Assembly (NCBI GenBank): GCA_021397835.1
Contig: JAJFZO010000609.1
Coordinates: 5,272,001 to 5,336,000, forward strand
Direction: 5' to 3'
Length of the DNA: 64,000 nt
Source of the DNA: Moringa oleifera
Taxonomy: Eukaryota > Streptophyta > Magnoliopsida > Brassicales > Moringaceae
In this document: positions 36,690 to 47,689 of the stretch, one piece after another
Position numbering within the stretch: position 1 is the stretch's first letter
How the letters are laid out: every line of letters starts with the position of its first letter
Program-made: the position numbers and the translations under genes
Notes under the pieces: model-generated
The model's input: only the letters and a program-made list of their open reading frames with translations
Databases searched by the model: none
Told to the model about the DNA's origin: nothing

Positions 36690-38254
36690 TTACTCTTCCC
36701 CCTTGCAACTGAATTGCATTTGAGGGGATAAATCTCCATGGGAAGCCCACATGAACTGGTTTCTTCTTAAAACATTTGAGCTGAACCGATGTTGAATACT
36801 AAAATGAAAACAGTGAAGACTATCCCGTTGACGGAGTACCCTTGAGGCAACAATGGCCCAAATCTTGTCTGTCCATCAGTAGCAAAGAGAAGCTTTATCT
36901 ATTGATCATGCTGCATTCTTATTGCCTGGCATCGAGCTCTCCAGAGAAAGCTTGAGAAGGCATGAATTGCAGTGCATTTAGCTAGAACTCCATCTTCCAA
37001 GGCTCTTTTCTTGAGTAGTTCGACCTTCTCTCGTCAAAACAGAAGACCATAAAGCACTTCTTCTTCACAAAGCTTGCTGGTATTTGATATGTCTTCAATC
37101 TTAGCAAATTCATGGTGCAGAAACTCTATCCTAGGTGGGTTTCTGGCATTGAGTGGGGTTCTATCTAAAAAGGGGGGGACATTGAGAGGCAGGCGTTGGG
37201 CTGTTTCAGCCCAGGAGTTCAGAAACTCCATCGCAACTGTTCCATCAAATAAATTGTGGTTTCTACAGAGCTCGAGAACAAACCCTCTACACTTGAATGT
37301 AGTCACCTGGAAAGAAGATACGTACGTATATACATATACACACACACTTGAGAACCAGAAGTCATCCTCAAAGACAATTTTGAGCAATAGACCTGACCGT
37401 TTCTTTCTTTCTTTTTTTTTTTTTGTTTAATTTTTTGTTGAGCTACATAAACTGTGCTGCAAAAATAAACAGGTCTTTCAAACTGGGAAGCTTGCTACGG
37501 GCAATTTCAATCACAAAGCTAAATTCAATGTTGGCTACAACTGACAAACCCTTTTGAACTTTTCATTACAAAACATCTATGAGAAATCAAATGCCTTGCA
37601 AAGCTAATGGTTAATCTTTCTTCCAAGACTACTATTTTCCACTTCATTAAGATACTTTGACGCATCATGTGACACCACATTAATGATTATGACAGATTAA
37701 CAACTGACATGAACCACTAATTAGCGAGAAACTATTTACTTCAAGAATTAACATACTAAAGAACTGTCTCAAGGTGCAAGGTGAATTGCAATATTATAAT
37801 AGGGAAGAAGTGAAAACAGTTAAGAGAAGCATTAAACCTGAGCCACCAGAGGAGGTATGTGAAGTATGTTCTGTGCAGCAGGGATGTCATAAATCAGCTT
37901 TCCAAGAGTAATAGAATCAGGCTTTGTCATGTCCCCTATCTTTTCTATGGCACAATTGGCTTCCTCCCCAGTGCAGTCCACTATGAGCTTCCCTTCTGAG
38001 CTAATTGTTAGCTTTCCAGCAATTGGGTAATAATGAACAAGAACCTTGGCCAGGGCAGTCTCGATGACATTAGCAGCATCCTCCATTCCTCTTGATTCCG
38101 ACTTGAAGTAGTAGAAAGTACGAACTGTGACTGCAATGTTTTGGCCAAGGTTAGACAGGAAGTACAGGCTTTTCTGTGTCTACTGAGCAGGAGAAACCAG
38201 AGTTGGTTCTTCCTGCTCTTCAAATGAACTCAAATATTCAGCAATGTCCACCAT
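36690..38254 (-). pseudogene. BAHD feruloyl transferase (HHT1/ASFT-like), two-exon pseudogene
   Basis: Exon 1 (38254-37838) starts MVDIAEYLSS and gives EEPTLVSPAQ, an in-frame stop, SLYFLSNLGQNIAVTVRT, ALAKVLVHYYPIAGKLTISS and PPLVAQ before donor CAG|GTTTAA. Exon 2 starts at 37306 after CCAG and gives VTTFKCRGFVLELCRNH, an intact HXXXD motif (HNLFD), DRTPLNARNPPRIEFLHHEF, then after a stop and frame changes RALEDGVLAKCTA, FLWRARCQAIRM and KLLFATDGQTRFGPLLPQGY. This order fits omega-hydroxyacid feruloyl transferases that make the aliphatic-aromatic esters of suberin. Compared with the family, exon 1 has lost several residues before EEANCAIEKI. The C-terminal third including DFGWG is missing; homology ends near 36690, about 200 bases from a copia edge. 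Confidence 0.82.
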
Positions 38255-38407
38255 GAGAAGCTAACAACCTTCAGAAACCAAAAAACCTGATCACAACTCA
38301 GAGAAAGTAACATCTCAAGAAAATAAGCAGCATAGAGAAGAGAATTGAATTTGCATTGAACAGTTGAACTATAAGTGAGAAACAGAGTCCAACCAAACAT
38401 TTCTGTG

Positions 38408-38945
38408 AAAACTGGAAAGCTAAACTAGGGAACAAGAGTAGCAGTAGAAGCTGAAGAATCATCCCTTGAAACTGATTCCATATTGCTCTCGTCTATCACT
38501 TGTTTGGGATCTGCATCTGTCTATACAGAGAATCTTAGATAGAAGGAGACAAGCTGTCAGTTCCAGGATAAACCGTCGGATGCCTTAGTTGCTTACCTAC
38601 TAACTACCAACAGCTTATGCCAATTCATTGTGGGAAGGTGAAAATGATTCTGGGTTTTTGTTGTTTGGCAGAAGTTTTTGAATGTTCTTTAATTTTCTTT
38701 TATCTTCACTTGTATGTTTGATAGTGTCCACTCTGGTATCAGCTTCAGAAGAAATGAGAGCTCCTTCTGCGTGAACTGAGGCTTAGCTTTGGCCTGAGCA
38801 ATCTCTTTCCATTTCTTCATCTGCTGCTGCCTTTGATGGTTTTATAATGTCAGTCACTGCCTCTGTGATCTCTTGAACAAGATCCACTATCACTCCTTCG
38901 ATCCCCATAAGATATTGCATGTAAACTGCCTCAGGCACGTTGCTG
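38408..38945 (-). pseudogene. Unidentified coding-like remnant
   Basis: The minus strand yields a plausible protein-like run: NVPEAVYMQYLMGIEGVIVD, LVQEITEAVTDIIKPSKAAA, DEEMERD, then a frame change and EADTRVDTIKHTSEDKRKLK, and near 38510-38408 QTDADPKQVIDESNMESVSR, DDSSASTATLVP and a stop. The composition (acidic and serine-rich, with a Glu/Lys-rich middle) looks like the C-terminal region of a real protein. I considered a BAG-domain protein but could not support it. Frame changes and internal stops mark it as broken. Confidence 0.35.
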
Positions 38946-39350
38946 CAACACAGATGGACACATTTAGCTCATGTAAAGCTGCATGAGAATATGCTCATTC
39001 TCCCAAGGATTCCCAAGTTCAAAAACTAACTAGTATACCATAATTAAAGTTTGTCATCAAATATTAAATTTAGACTAAACACGGATTAATTATTATGACT
39101 TTGGAACTGGTCTCAGAGATGGCCATGGCTTCCAGGGATATTAAAAATATATATCCTTACCCAGTGCCATTTTTCTGAATGTGAGGTATTAGTTTCCTTT
39201 TAGTAAAAAAGGGCATTAGTACCCTTCATGTTGCATTTGGATTTTGCCATCCTCTTTTTATTTTCACATTTCCAAAGATATAATAGTATTTATAGATCAC
39301 TTTCAAAAAAAAGAAAAAAAAAACTTTTATAGATCACCTTACCTCTTTTC
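38946..39350. other. Spacer before the tRNA-like/hAT junction
   Basis: AT-rich sequence with A-runs near 39307-39322; no gene is recognised. Confidence 0.4.
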
Positions 39351-39368
39351 TCTGAGCCAAGTTTTAAT
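39351..39368 (-). tRNA. 3' end of a tRNA-iMet-like gene, cut off by the hAT
   Basis: The minus strand reads ATTAAAACTTGGCTCAGA. It resembles the end of plant initiator tRNA-Met from the T-loop on (GATCGAAACCTGGCTCTGAT), with several changes in the acceptor strand. The first eight bases are the hAT target duplication; the other part of the tRNA lies 4.25 kb away at 43616-43675. Confidence 0.6.
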
Positions 39369-42300
39369 TAAGGGTGAACATTCGGTTAATTCGGTTTGAA
39401 AATTTTAAAAACCGAATTAATTGAATTTTTTTATAAATTAATCGAAACCGACCAAATTTAAAAGATAATCGAATTAACCGAACCGAATTTTTTTAATCGG
39501 TTACCGAATAAATTGAAAATTTATTTAGGTTTAAATTTTATATTTTTTACTTTTAAATTATTTTAAATCTTAACAACAATTTACAAATCAAATATATATG
39601 ATATATCATTAACAATCTGTTTATATGGATGAAATATATAATTAAACTTTAATAACATTCTTGTGTATACTTACATAAAAATCAACATCTCGATTACATA
39701 AAAATTAAAATTTTTTATACATCAATAACAACTTTTAGAATATACAAACTTTTAATCATAAAAAAAATTTACATCAAAATACAGCTGGTACATAATACAT
39801 TTAGCATTTAGCAAATTAACAACATCAAAAAGAACATTTTATTGGAGTTGCAATCCTTGTTTTTCTGCCTTTAGTTCCTTAAAAAAGTTTTCTTCAACTA
39901 ATCAAATGGTTGAAAAGCAAAAAAAAAAAAAAAAGTGTAAGAATGTCGAAAAAGAAATAAGTGCATTCTTATATATTGATACGACAAAAATTTACCAAAA
40001 TGAAGCTCATCCTAAATGAGTTGATATGACACTGCAAAAACGTTAGATGATAAAATTATATTCAAACAATATTTAGGCTTCACATATAACATCTTAATAA
40101 CTAATTTATTCTCTTTTATGATAATCCATCAATAAAGAAAAAAAAATCAAGAAATAAAAATCAATCAACTACCGAAATTTCAACTATATAAGATATGAAA
40201 CTAATAGTAATAAAAGAAATTATCTTGAAATAGCAACACGCTTCCACACTAATCAATTGTAGCATCCAATGTAATTTTTGATAAATCTATAAAAACAATC
40301 AAATTTGTTACTAAAAAAAGTGCTATTAAGCTTATCCAATAAAGATTAATAATTAAAAAAATATAAAATAATCAAATAAACAAAATAATTACCCATATCA
40401 AGTTTCTCAAGCTCTACCAAGTCCTCTTCAATGGTAACGAAATATGGAGATCCACGTAACCAATCTTGAACACAAATAAGGGCTTGTACAAGCTTAGGAG
40501 TTAATGAACTCCTATATGTATCAAGTACACGTTCATCGGTGCTAAAAGCAGATGCAAAAGCAACCATAGATATAAAAGTTGTCAATGCATCACGAGCCAT
40601 ATGGCAAAGAATAGGAAAACTATGACTATTAAGTTTTTACCAATCAACAATATCAAAGTTATCATCTTTTGCATCTTTTTCACTTAAAAATCTATCCAAT
40701 TTTAATTTATTTTCTTCTTTTCTAATCTTTTTCTTATATCTCTTAAACTTAGATAAAAGAACTTGTCTCTCTTTTTCCAATCCTGACTCATTTCCTTTGC
40801 AATTTGGCTTACTTGACTGCTTTTACCAACTTGTTCACGTTGAGGTTTCAAACTTCTTTTGTACTCATCAAACAACTCTTCAACTACTTTTCTCACATTA
40901 CTAGTCATCATTGAACCTTGTTCCATATCATACATTTTCAAAAAGCAAAAGTTGACCAACTCAAGCTTTTTTCTAGGATCAAGAATAGAACCAACATAAA
41001 GTAGTATATTCATCTTCGCCACATTTTCCCAATACTTATCAAACTTATCTTTCATTTTTTTTGCCATTGTGTTTTATTCAACATCAGAATGTGTTTCCCA
41101 ACTGCGCAAAGTAGCATAAACATTACAAATATTATCAAGAAAACTATTGGAGGTGACATATGAAGAATCTGAAACTTTGATTGTTAGTTCATAAAATTGT
41201 TGCAAGAAAAGACAAAACCTCCTAATAGTTTCCCAATCCTTTTTTCAGGCAACCCATCTCCCATTATCAACTCATTTTTATAATGCGGATCAATATCATC
41301 AAAAACCTCAAAAGCTTTCTCAAAATTTTGAGCTGCATCCAACATAAAGTAAGTGGAGTTCCACTTAGTGCTAACTTCCAAACACAACAAACTTTTACTT
41401 TCAAAATTTTCAACTAAAACACATTCTTTAAATTTGGCCAACCTTGCAAGTGATTGTTTCATATATTTAACAGCCTTTCTAACCCGTGCAATTGACTCAT
41501 TTATTTCTTTCAATCCATGTGTAACAATGAGATTAAGAATGTGTGCAATGCATCTTAAATGAAGATATTTTCCTTCTTGATTGCAAGTTCTTAAATTATT
41601 TAATCTTTTCTTCAAGTATGAGATTACAACATCATTAGAACTAGTATTATCAACTGTAATAGTAAAAACTTGATCAATCCCCCAACCATGCAAACATTTC
41701 TCAATGAATTTTCTGATGGCCTCACTTCTATGACTAGAAATAGGACAAAATTTTAATATTCTTTTGTTCAATTTCCAGTCTTTATCAATAAAATGAGCCG
41801 TAAGACATAAATAATGAATTCTTTGCACTGAAGTCCATGTGTTTGTGGTAAGAGATACTCTTATACTGGATGATCTTAATAACTGTTTCAGTTTAACTTT
41901 TTCATCATTATAAAACTAATAACAATCTTAGCTATAGTCCATCGTAAAGGCATACGAAACTTAGGACATGCAAGTGACATGCAACGGCAAAAACCTTTAC
42001 CGTCTACAAATTTAAAAGGTAATTCATCCATAATGATAATCTCAGCTATACCCTTTCTAATGACATCTTAATTGAACTTCCAATTACCTAAAAATCATCT
42101 CTCCCAAATTCGAAAACTAATTCAGTTTGACTAGAATCAACACTAACATTTGTTCTCTTCTTACAAGTACCCATATGAGCTTTCAATGCAGTTGTTTCAT
42201 TTCTTCTAAGGTCAACTAAAAACTCCCTATTACAATAATTACATCTAGCTTTATGCTCACCTAGGTCATCAAAAAATTTGGTGAAGGGTTCCCAAACTTC

Positions 42301-43615
42301 TGATTTGGGCTTAAACGCCTTCCTCTTCAATTTAAAACTTGCAAATGATGGATGGACTGAATTTAGTTATATGGCATTAGGTATAGGATCTATATCATTA
42401 CTAATAGTTGACATTCTTTAACTTCTGAAATAAATAACAATTAAAAGTAGTTAGTAATAATACTTTTCAATAGTTAAATAAAATTCTAAAATATTTAATA
42501 GTAACACTACATTACACAAAAATTCATTTCAATAGTAATAGTTAATACCATTGCCTTTCAAAATATGATTTTGAATTATTATAAAAAAACATAATTAAAA
42601 ACTTTAAATTATATCAAGAAAGGATTCAAAGAGAAAATATGAAGCAAAAATAAAAAGAATTAAAAAATTAATTCTTTAATTTTCAACACTAGGATTATTT
42701 TGCCTTACATGCTATAACTAATACATACCACATATATAAAGAAAAAAGTGATAATACATAAAAAAAATTATAATACTTACCCAAATACAAAAAGATCATC
42801 CATAAAAATGACCTAATTTTTAATTTTAAGTGTAGTTGTTGTAAATTAGGATTTGAAAAATTAAAAGATTAAAGAGTAAGATAGTGCATGCTACTGCTGG
42901 AATGATTAAAATTGAAAATAAAGAAGATTTGGCATAAGGGAATACCGAATGCATATGGATGGCGTGGGTATGGCTGTAATGCTGCTGATTCTCCAAGATA
43001 GATGGGCACGACCGCACGGTGCACGAATTAGGTTACGGTTACGGCTTCTCAAGTTGAAAGAAAAGAAAAGGAGGAAGTATAGCTACGGTGTTGCTGCAGT
43101 GTTACTGTCGGGAGGATTCAAATTGGAGAGAAAGAAGATGAGGCCTAAGTGATTGAGCGAATACCGATTATCGAATACATGCGTGGCGTGGGTGTGGCTA
43201 CGACGATTTTGATTCTCGAAACTTCGAAAGATAAATGGGCATGGTGACGGGTTAGGTTACAGTTTCTCAAATTGAAAGAAAAGAAAGAAAATTGTTTTGC
43301 CCGATTGCTCCTGAATAGATGACTTAGTAATAGTAAAGATATTAAATGGAATTAATTTTATTATTAATAATTAATTAATTAAATTGATTAAATAATAAAA
43401 TTAATTCATACTAATTATTTATTTAATTAATATAATTAATTAATTATTAAAATTAAAAATCAATTTTCAGTTAATTCGATTTTAAAAAAATTAACCAAAA
43501 AAATCGATTTGTAAATTAATTTGTAGCTGAAAACCAAAATAAACCAAATCGAATTAACCGAAATCAATTTGGTTTATTGGTTTTTTTGATTTTAATCGAA
43601 TTTTGCTCACCCTTA
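39369..43615 (-). mobile_element. hAT (RICESLEEPER-type) transposon, copy A, complete ends
   Basis: Full-length decayed hAT of 4247 bp with termini TAAGGGTGAACA (left) and, reverse-complemented, TAAGGGTGAGCA (right). The flanking 8-mers gttttaat and gttttgat differ at one base; 8-bp duplications are the hAT hallmark. Both subterminal regions are packed with AACCGAA/TTCGGTT-like motifs (for example 39382-39410, 39465-39505, 43550-43600). The transposase gene occupies about 42414-40346 on the minus strand. Right of it, 42936-43300 holds a GC-richer pair of related blocks (GCGTGGGTATGGCTG and GCGTGGGTGTGGCTA), probably untranslated leader or subterminal sequence. Confidence 0.88.
40346..42414 (-). 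pseudogene. hAT transposase, copy A (BED finger, hATC), broken
   Basis: Start ATG at 42414. The BED zinc finger is at 42330-42088 (FKPKSEVWEPFTKFFD; CNYCNREF; ALKAHMGTCKK, giving the Cys/Cys...His/Cys set). The catalytic domain follows at 41828-41184 (FTITVDNTSSNDVVISYLKK; LHLRCIAHILNLIV; VSTKWNSTYFMLDAA) and 41067-40702, and the C-terminal hATC dimerisation domain is at 40600-40400 (TYRSSLTPKLVQALICVQDW). Several stops and frameshifts separate these parts. The expected length is about 680-700 residues. It belongs to the RICESLEEPER/DAYSLEEPER branch, some members of which were domesticated in plants; this one is not functional. Confidence 0.88.
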
Positions 43616-43675
43616 GTTTTGATCCGAGGACCTGTAAATTATAGGTCCACCACGCTTCTATTGCACCACTCTGAT
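43616..43675 (-). tRNA. tRNA-iMet-like 5' portion, unit A (pseudo, anticodon lost)
   Basis: The minus strand starts ATCAGAGTGGTGCAATAGAA, goes on GCGTGGTGGACCTATAATTT and ends ACAGGTCCTCGGATCAAAAC. It follows plant initiator tRNA-Met (A1, D arm AGTGGNGCA, GCGTGGTGG, T-loop GGATCGAAAC). The anticodon position reads TAT where CAT is expected. The hAT inserted in the T-loop; the remaining 3' bases are at 39351-39368. Combined length without the duplication is about 70, close to the usual 72. Confidence 0.75.
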
Positions 43676-43890
43676 TAAACAATAAGATGCAGAAAAAAAA
43701 ATGCATCAATAGGCACAGGATTAGTGGAAACAAAGTAATATGAACCATGAGAACTAGATTTCTTTGCGAGGCTAACCACGAATTTGCCAATAGACAGCAA
43801 ATGAATTAAAAAAAATCTTAACATGTGAAAACAAATCTGCCACCTACAAAGCCACGTATGGTCTTCACGGAACTTTATTGTGAATATTTT
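43676..43890. other. Host flank duplicated with the hAT, unit A
   Basis: This 215-bp sequence upstream of the tRNA-like gene is repeated at 47690-47904 (shared: gcacaggattag, aacaaagtaatatgaaccat, caatagacagcaaatgaatt). It is non-coding. Confidence 0.8.
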
Positions 43891-46800
43891 ATTGTAGTTG
43901 CAATCCTTGTTTTTTCTACTTTACTTTTAGTTTTCTTCAACTAATCAAATGGCTGAAAAGCAAAAAAAAAAAAAAAAGAAAGAAAAGAAAGTGCATTCTT
44001 ATATATAGATATGACAAAAACTTACCCAAATGAAGCTCCTCCTAAATGAGTTGATATAACACTGTAAAAATATTATATGATAAGATTATATTCAAACAAT
44101 ATTTAGGCTTCACATATGAAATCTTAATCATTAGTATTTCTCTCTTATGATAATCCATCAATAAAGAAAAAAATCAAGAAATAAAAATCAATCCACCACC
44201 GAAATCTCAACTATATGAGATATGAAACTAATAGTAATAAAAGAAATTACCTTGAAATAGCAATACACTTCCACACTAATCAATTGTAGTATCCAATGTA
44301 ATTTTTGATAAATCTATAGACACATAATCAAATTTGTTATTAAGAAAAGTGCTATTAAGCTTATCCAATAAAGATTAATAATTGAAAAATATAAAATAAT
44401 CAAATAAACAAAATAATTACCCATATCAAGTTTCTCAAGCTCTACCAAGTCCTTTTCAATGGCATCGAAACATGGAGATCCACGTAACCAATCTTGAGCA
44501 TAAATAAGGGCTTGTACAAGCTTAGGAGTTAATGAACTCCTATATGTATGAAGTGCACGTCCGCCGATGCTAAAAGTAGATTCAAAAGCAACCGTAGATA
44601 TAAGAGCTGCCAATACATCACGAGCCATATGGGAAAGAATACTAAACCTATGACTATTAAGTTTTTACCAATCAAAAATATCAAAGTTATCATCATCTTT
44701 TGCATCCTCTTCACTTAAAATTTTATTCAATTTTGATTTATTTTTTTCTTTTTCAGTCTCTTTCTTATATCTCTTGAACTTAGATAAAAGAACTTGTCTC
44801 TCTTTTTCCAATCCTAATTCATTTCAGTCTGCAATTTGGCCTACTTGACTGCTTTCACTAACTTGTTCACGTCGAGGTTGTAAACTTCTTTTGTACTCAT
44901 CAAACAACTCTTCAACTGCTTTTCTCACATTACTAGTCATCATTGAACCTTGTTCCATATCATACATTTCCAAAAAGCAAAAGTTGACAAACTCAAGCTT
45001 TTTTCTAGGATCAAGAATAGAAGCAACATAAAGTAGCATATTCATCTTCACCACATTTCCCCAATATTTATCAAACTTATCTTTCATTTTCTTTGCCATT
45101 GCGTTTAACTCAATATCAGAAAATGTTTCCAAATTGCGCAAAGTAGTATAAACATTAAAAATATCATCAAGAAAACTATTGGAGGTGACATATGAAGAAC
45201 CTAAAACTTTGATTGTTAGTTTATAAAATTGTTGCAAGAAAAGACAAAACCTCCTAATAGTTTCCCAATCCTTTTTTTCAGGCAACCCATCTTCCATTAT
45301 CAACGCATTTCTATAATGCGGATCAATATCATCAAAAACCTCAAAAGCTTGCTCAAATTTTTGAGCTGCATCCAACATCAAGTAAGTGGAGTTCCACTTA
45401 GTGCTAACATCCAAACACAACAAACTTTTACTTTTAATTTTTTCAACTAAAACACATTCTTTAAATTTAACCAACCCTGCATGTGATTGTTTCACATATT
45501 TAATAGCTCCTCTAACCCGTGCAATTGACTCATTCATTTCTTTCAATCCATGTGTAACAATGAGATTAAGAATGTGCGCAATGCATCTTAAATGAAGATA
45601 TTTTCCTTCTTGAATGCAAGTTCCTAAATTATTCAATCTTTTCTTCAAGTATGAGATTGCAACATCATTAGAACTAACATTATCAACTGTAACAGTAAAA
45701 ACCTGATCAATTCTCCAATCACGCAAACATTTCTCAATGACTTTTCTGATGGCCTCACCTTTATGACTAGAAATATGACAAAAGTTTAATATTTTTTTAT
45801 TCAATTTTCAGTGTTTATCAATAAAATGATCCGTAAGACACAAATAATTAATTCTTTGCACTAAAGTCCATGTGTTTGTGGTAAGAGATACTCTTATACT
45901 AGATGATCTTAATAACTGTTTCAGTTTAACTTTTTCACCATTATAAAGCTGATAACAATCTCTAGCTATAGTCCATCGTGAAGGCATACGAAACTTAGGA
46001 CATGCAAGTGACATGCAATATCGAAAACCTTTACTATCCATAAATTTAAAAGGTAATTCATCCATGATGATCATCTCAGCTATACCCTTTCTAATGGCAT
46101 CTTGATTGAACTTCTAACTACTTAAAGATTCATCTCTTCCAGATTCAAAAACTAATTCAGTTTGACTAAAATCAACACTAACATTTGTTCTCTTCTTACA
46201 AGTACCCATATGAGCTTTAAATGCAGTTGTTCCATTTCTTCTAAGGTCAGCTAAAAACTCCCTATCACAATAATTACAGCTAGCTTTATGCTCACCTTGT
46301 TAATCAACAAATTTGGTGAAGTGTTCCTAAAATTCTGATTTGGGCTTAAACTCTTTCTTCTTTAATTTTGAACTTGTAGATGATGGATGGACTGAATCTA
46401 GTTGTGTGGCATTAGGTATAGGATCTATATCATTACTCCTAGTTGACATCTTTCAACTTTTGAAATAAATAACAATTAAAAGCAATTAGTAATAATACTT
46501 TTCAATAGTTAGATAAAATTATAAAACATTTAATAGTAATACTACATTACACAAATATTCATTTTAATAGTAACAGTTAATACCATTGCTTTCCAAAATA
46601 TGATTTTGAATTATTATAAAAAAAAATAATTAAAAACTTTAAATTATATCAAGAAAGAATTCAAAGAGAAAATATAAAGCAAAAATAAAATGAATTAAAA
46701 AATTAATTTTTAAATTTTCAACACTAGGATTATTTTGCCTTATATGTTTTAGTTAATACGTACCACATATATAAAGAAAAAGTGACAATACATAGAACAA

Positions 46801-47629
46801 ACTTATAATACTTATCCAAATACAGAAAGAGAATCCAAAAAATGACCTAATTTTTAATTTTAAGTGTAGTTGTTACAAATTAGGATTTGAAAAATTGAAA
46901 GATTAAAGAGTAAAATAGTGCATGCTGCTGCTGGAATGATTAAAATTGAAAAAAAAAAGAAGAAGATTTTGCATAAGGGAATACCGAATGCGTATGAGTG
47001 GCGTGGGTATGGCTGCGAGGTTACTGATTCTCCAAGATAGATGGGCACAGCTGCACGGTGCACGAATTAGGTTACGGTTACGGCTTATCAAGTTGAAAGA
47101 AAAGAAAAAGAGGAAGTGTGACTGCGGTGTGGCTGTTAGGAGGATTCAAATTGGAGAGAAAAAAGATGAGACTTAAGCGATTGAGCGAATACTGATTGTC
47201 AAATACATGCGTGGTGTGGGTGTGATTGCGGTGATTCTGAATCTCAAAACTTCGAAAGATAGATGGGCATGGTGATGGGTTAGGTTACGGTTTCTCAAAT
47301 TGAAAGAAAAGAAAGGAAATTGTTTTGCCCGATTGCCTCCTAAATAGATGACTTAGTAATAGTAAAGAGATTAAATAGAATTAATTTCATTATTAATGAT
47401 TAATTAATAAAATTGATTAAATAATAAAATTAATTAATATTAATTATTTATTTAATTAATAAGATTAATTTATTATTAAAATTAAAAATCTCGATTAATT
47501 TGATTTAAAAAATTTAATCAAAATTAATCAAAAAATTTGATTTATAAATTAATTTATAACCGAAAACTAAATCAAATTAACCGAAATCAATTTCATTTAA
47601 CGGTTTTAACCGAATTTTGCTCATCCCTA
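43891..47629 (-). mobile_element. hAT copy B, left-truncated by the tandem duplication
   Basis: Matches copy A from its position 39841 to the right terminus (reverse complement TAGGGATGAGCAAAATTCGG at 47629). The left terminal inverted repeat is absent because the copy arose by duplication, not by transposition, so it could not move by itself. It carries a second, slightly better preserved transposase gene (46449-44314) and the same GC-richer blocks near the right end (46981-47290). Confidence 0.86.
44314..46449 (-). pseudogene. hAT transposase, copy B, nearly continuous
   Basis: Starts at ATG 46449 (MSTRSNDIDPIPNATQLDSV). Four in-frame stops are seen in the first 225 codons, around the BED finger (KPKSEF-stop-EHFTKF; VD-stop-QGEHK; CNYCDREF and MGTCKK retained) and at DKH-stop-KLNKK, but the frame is otherwise continuous to 44824, including a 326-codon open stretch (45804-44824) with VTVDNVSSNDVAISYLKKRL, LHLRCIAHILNLIV and STKWNSTYLMLDAA. 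After a frame change the hATC domain follows at 44628-44430 (FSIGGRALHTYRSSLTPKLV). It is less damaged than copy A although it lacks a left terminus. Confidence 0.87.
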
Positions 47630-47689
47630 GTTTTGGTCTGAGAACCTGTAAATTATGGGTCCACCATGCTGCCACTGCACCACTCTGAT
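47630..47689 (-). tRNA. tRNA-iMet-like 5' portion, unit B (pseudo)
   Basis: The minus strand starts ATCAGAGTGGTGCAGTGGCA and continues GCATGGTGGACCCATAATTT, then ACAGGTTCTCAGACCAAAAC. It keeps CAT at the anticodon position, unlike unit A. It ends at the hAT right terminus, so no acceptor 3' strand is present and it cannot give a mature tRNA. Confidence 0.75.

Larger units (their letters stand above)
39841..43890. repeat. 4-kb tandem duplication, first unit
   Basis: This unit contains most of the hAT (without its left terminus) plus 275 bp of right-hand host flank that includes the tRNA-iMet-like sequence. It is repeated head to tail at 43891-47904. The junction sits in an attttattg sequence: atttt|attggagttgcaatcc at the first unit's left edge and atatttt|attgtagttgcaatcc at the join. 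The units differ by scattered substitutions and small indels, so the duplication is not recent. Confidence 0.88.

Noticed and set aside
44529..44714. Hydrophobic minus-strand frame near the hAT C-terminus
   Set aside because: Alternative frame of the hATC domain.
39351..47689. Functional tRNA-iMet genes
   Set aside because: One is split by 4.2 kb and has a changed anticodon; the other lacks its 3' strand. Both are kept as tRNA-like remnants only.
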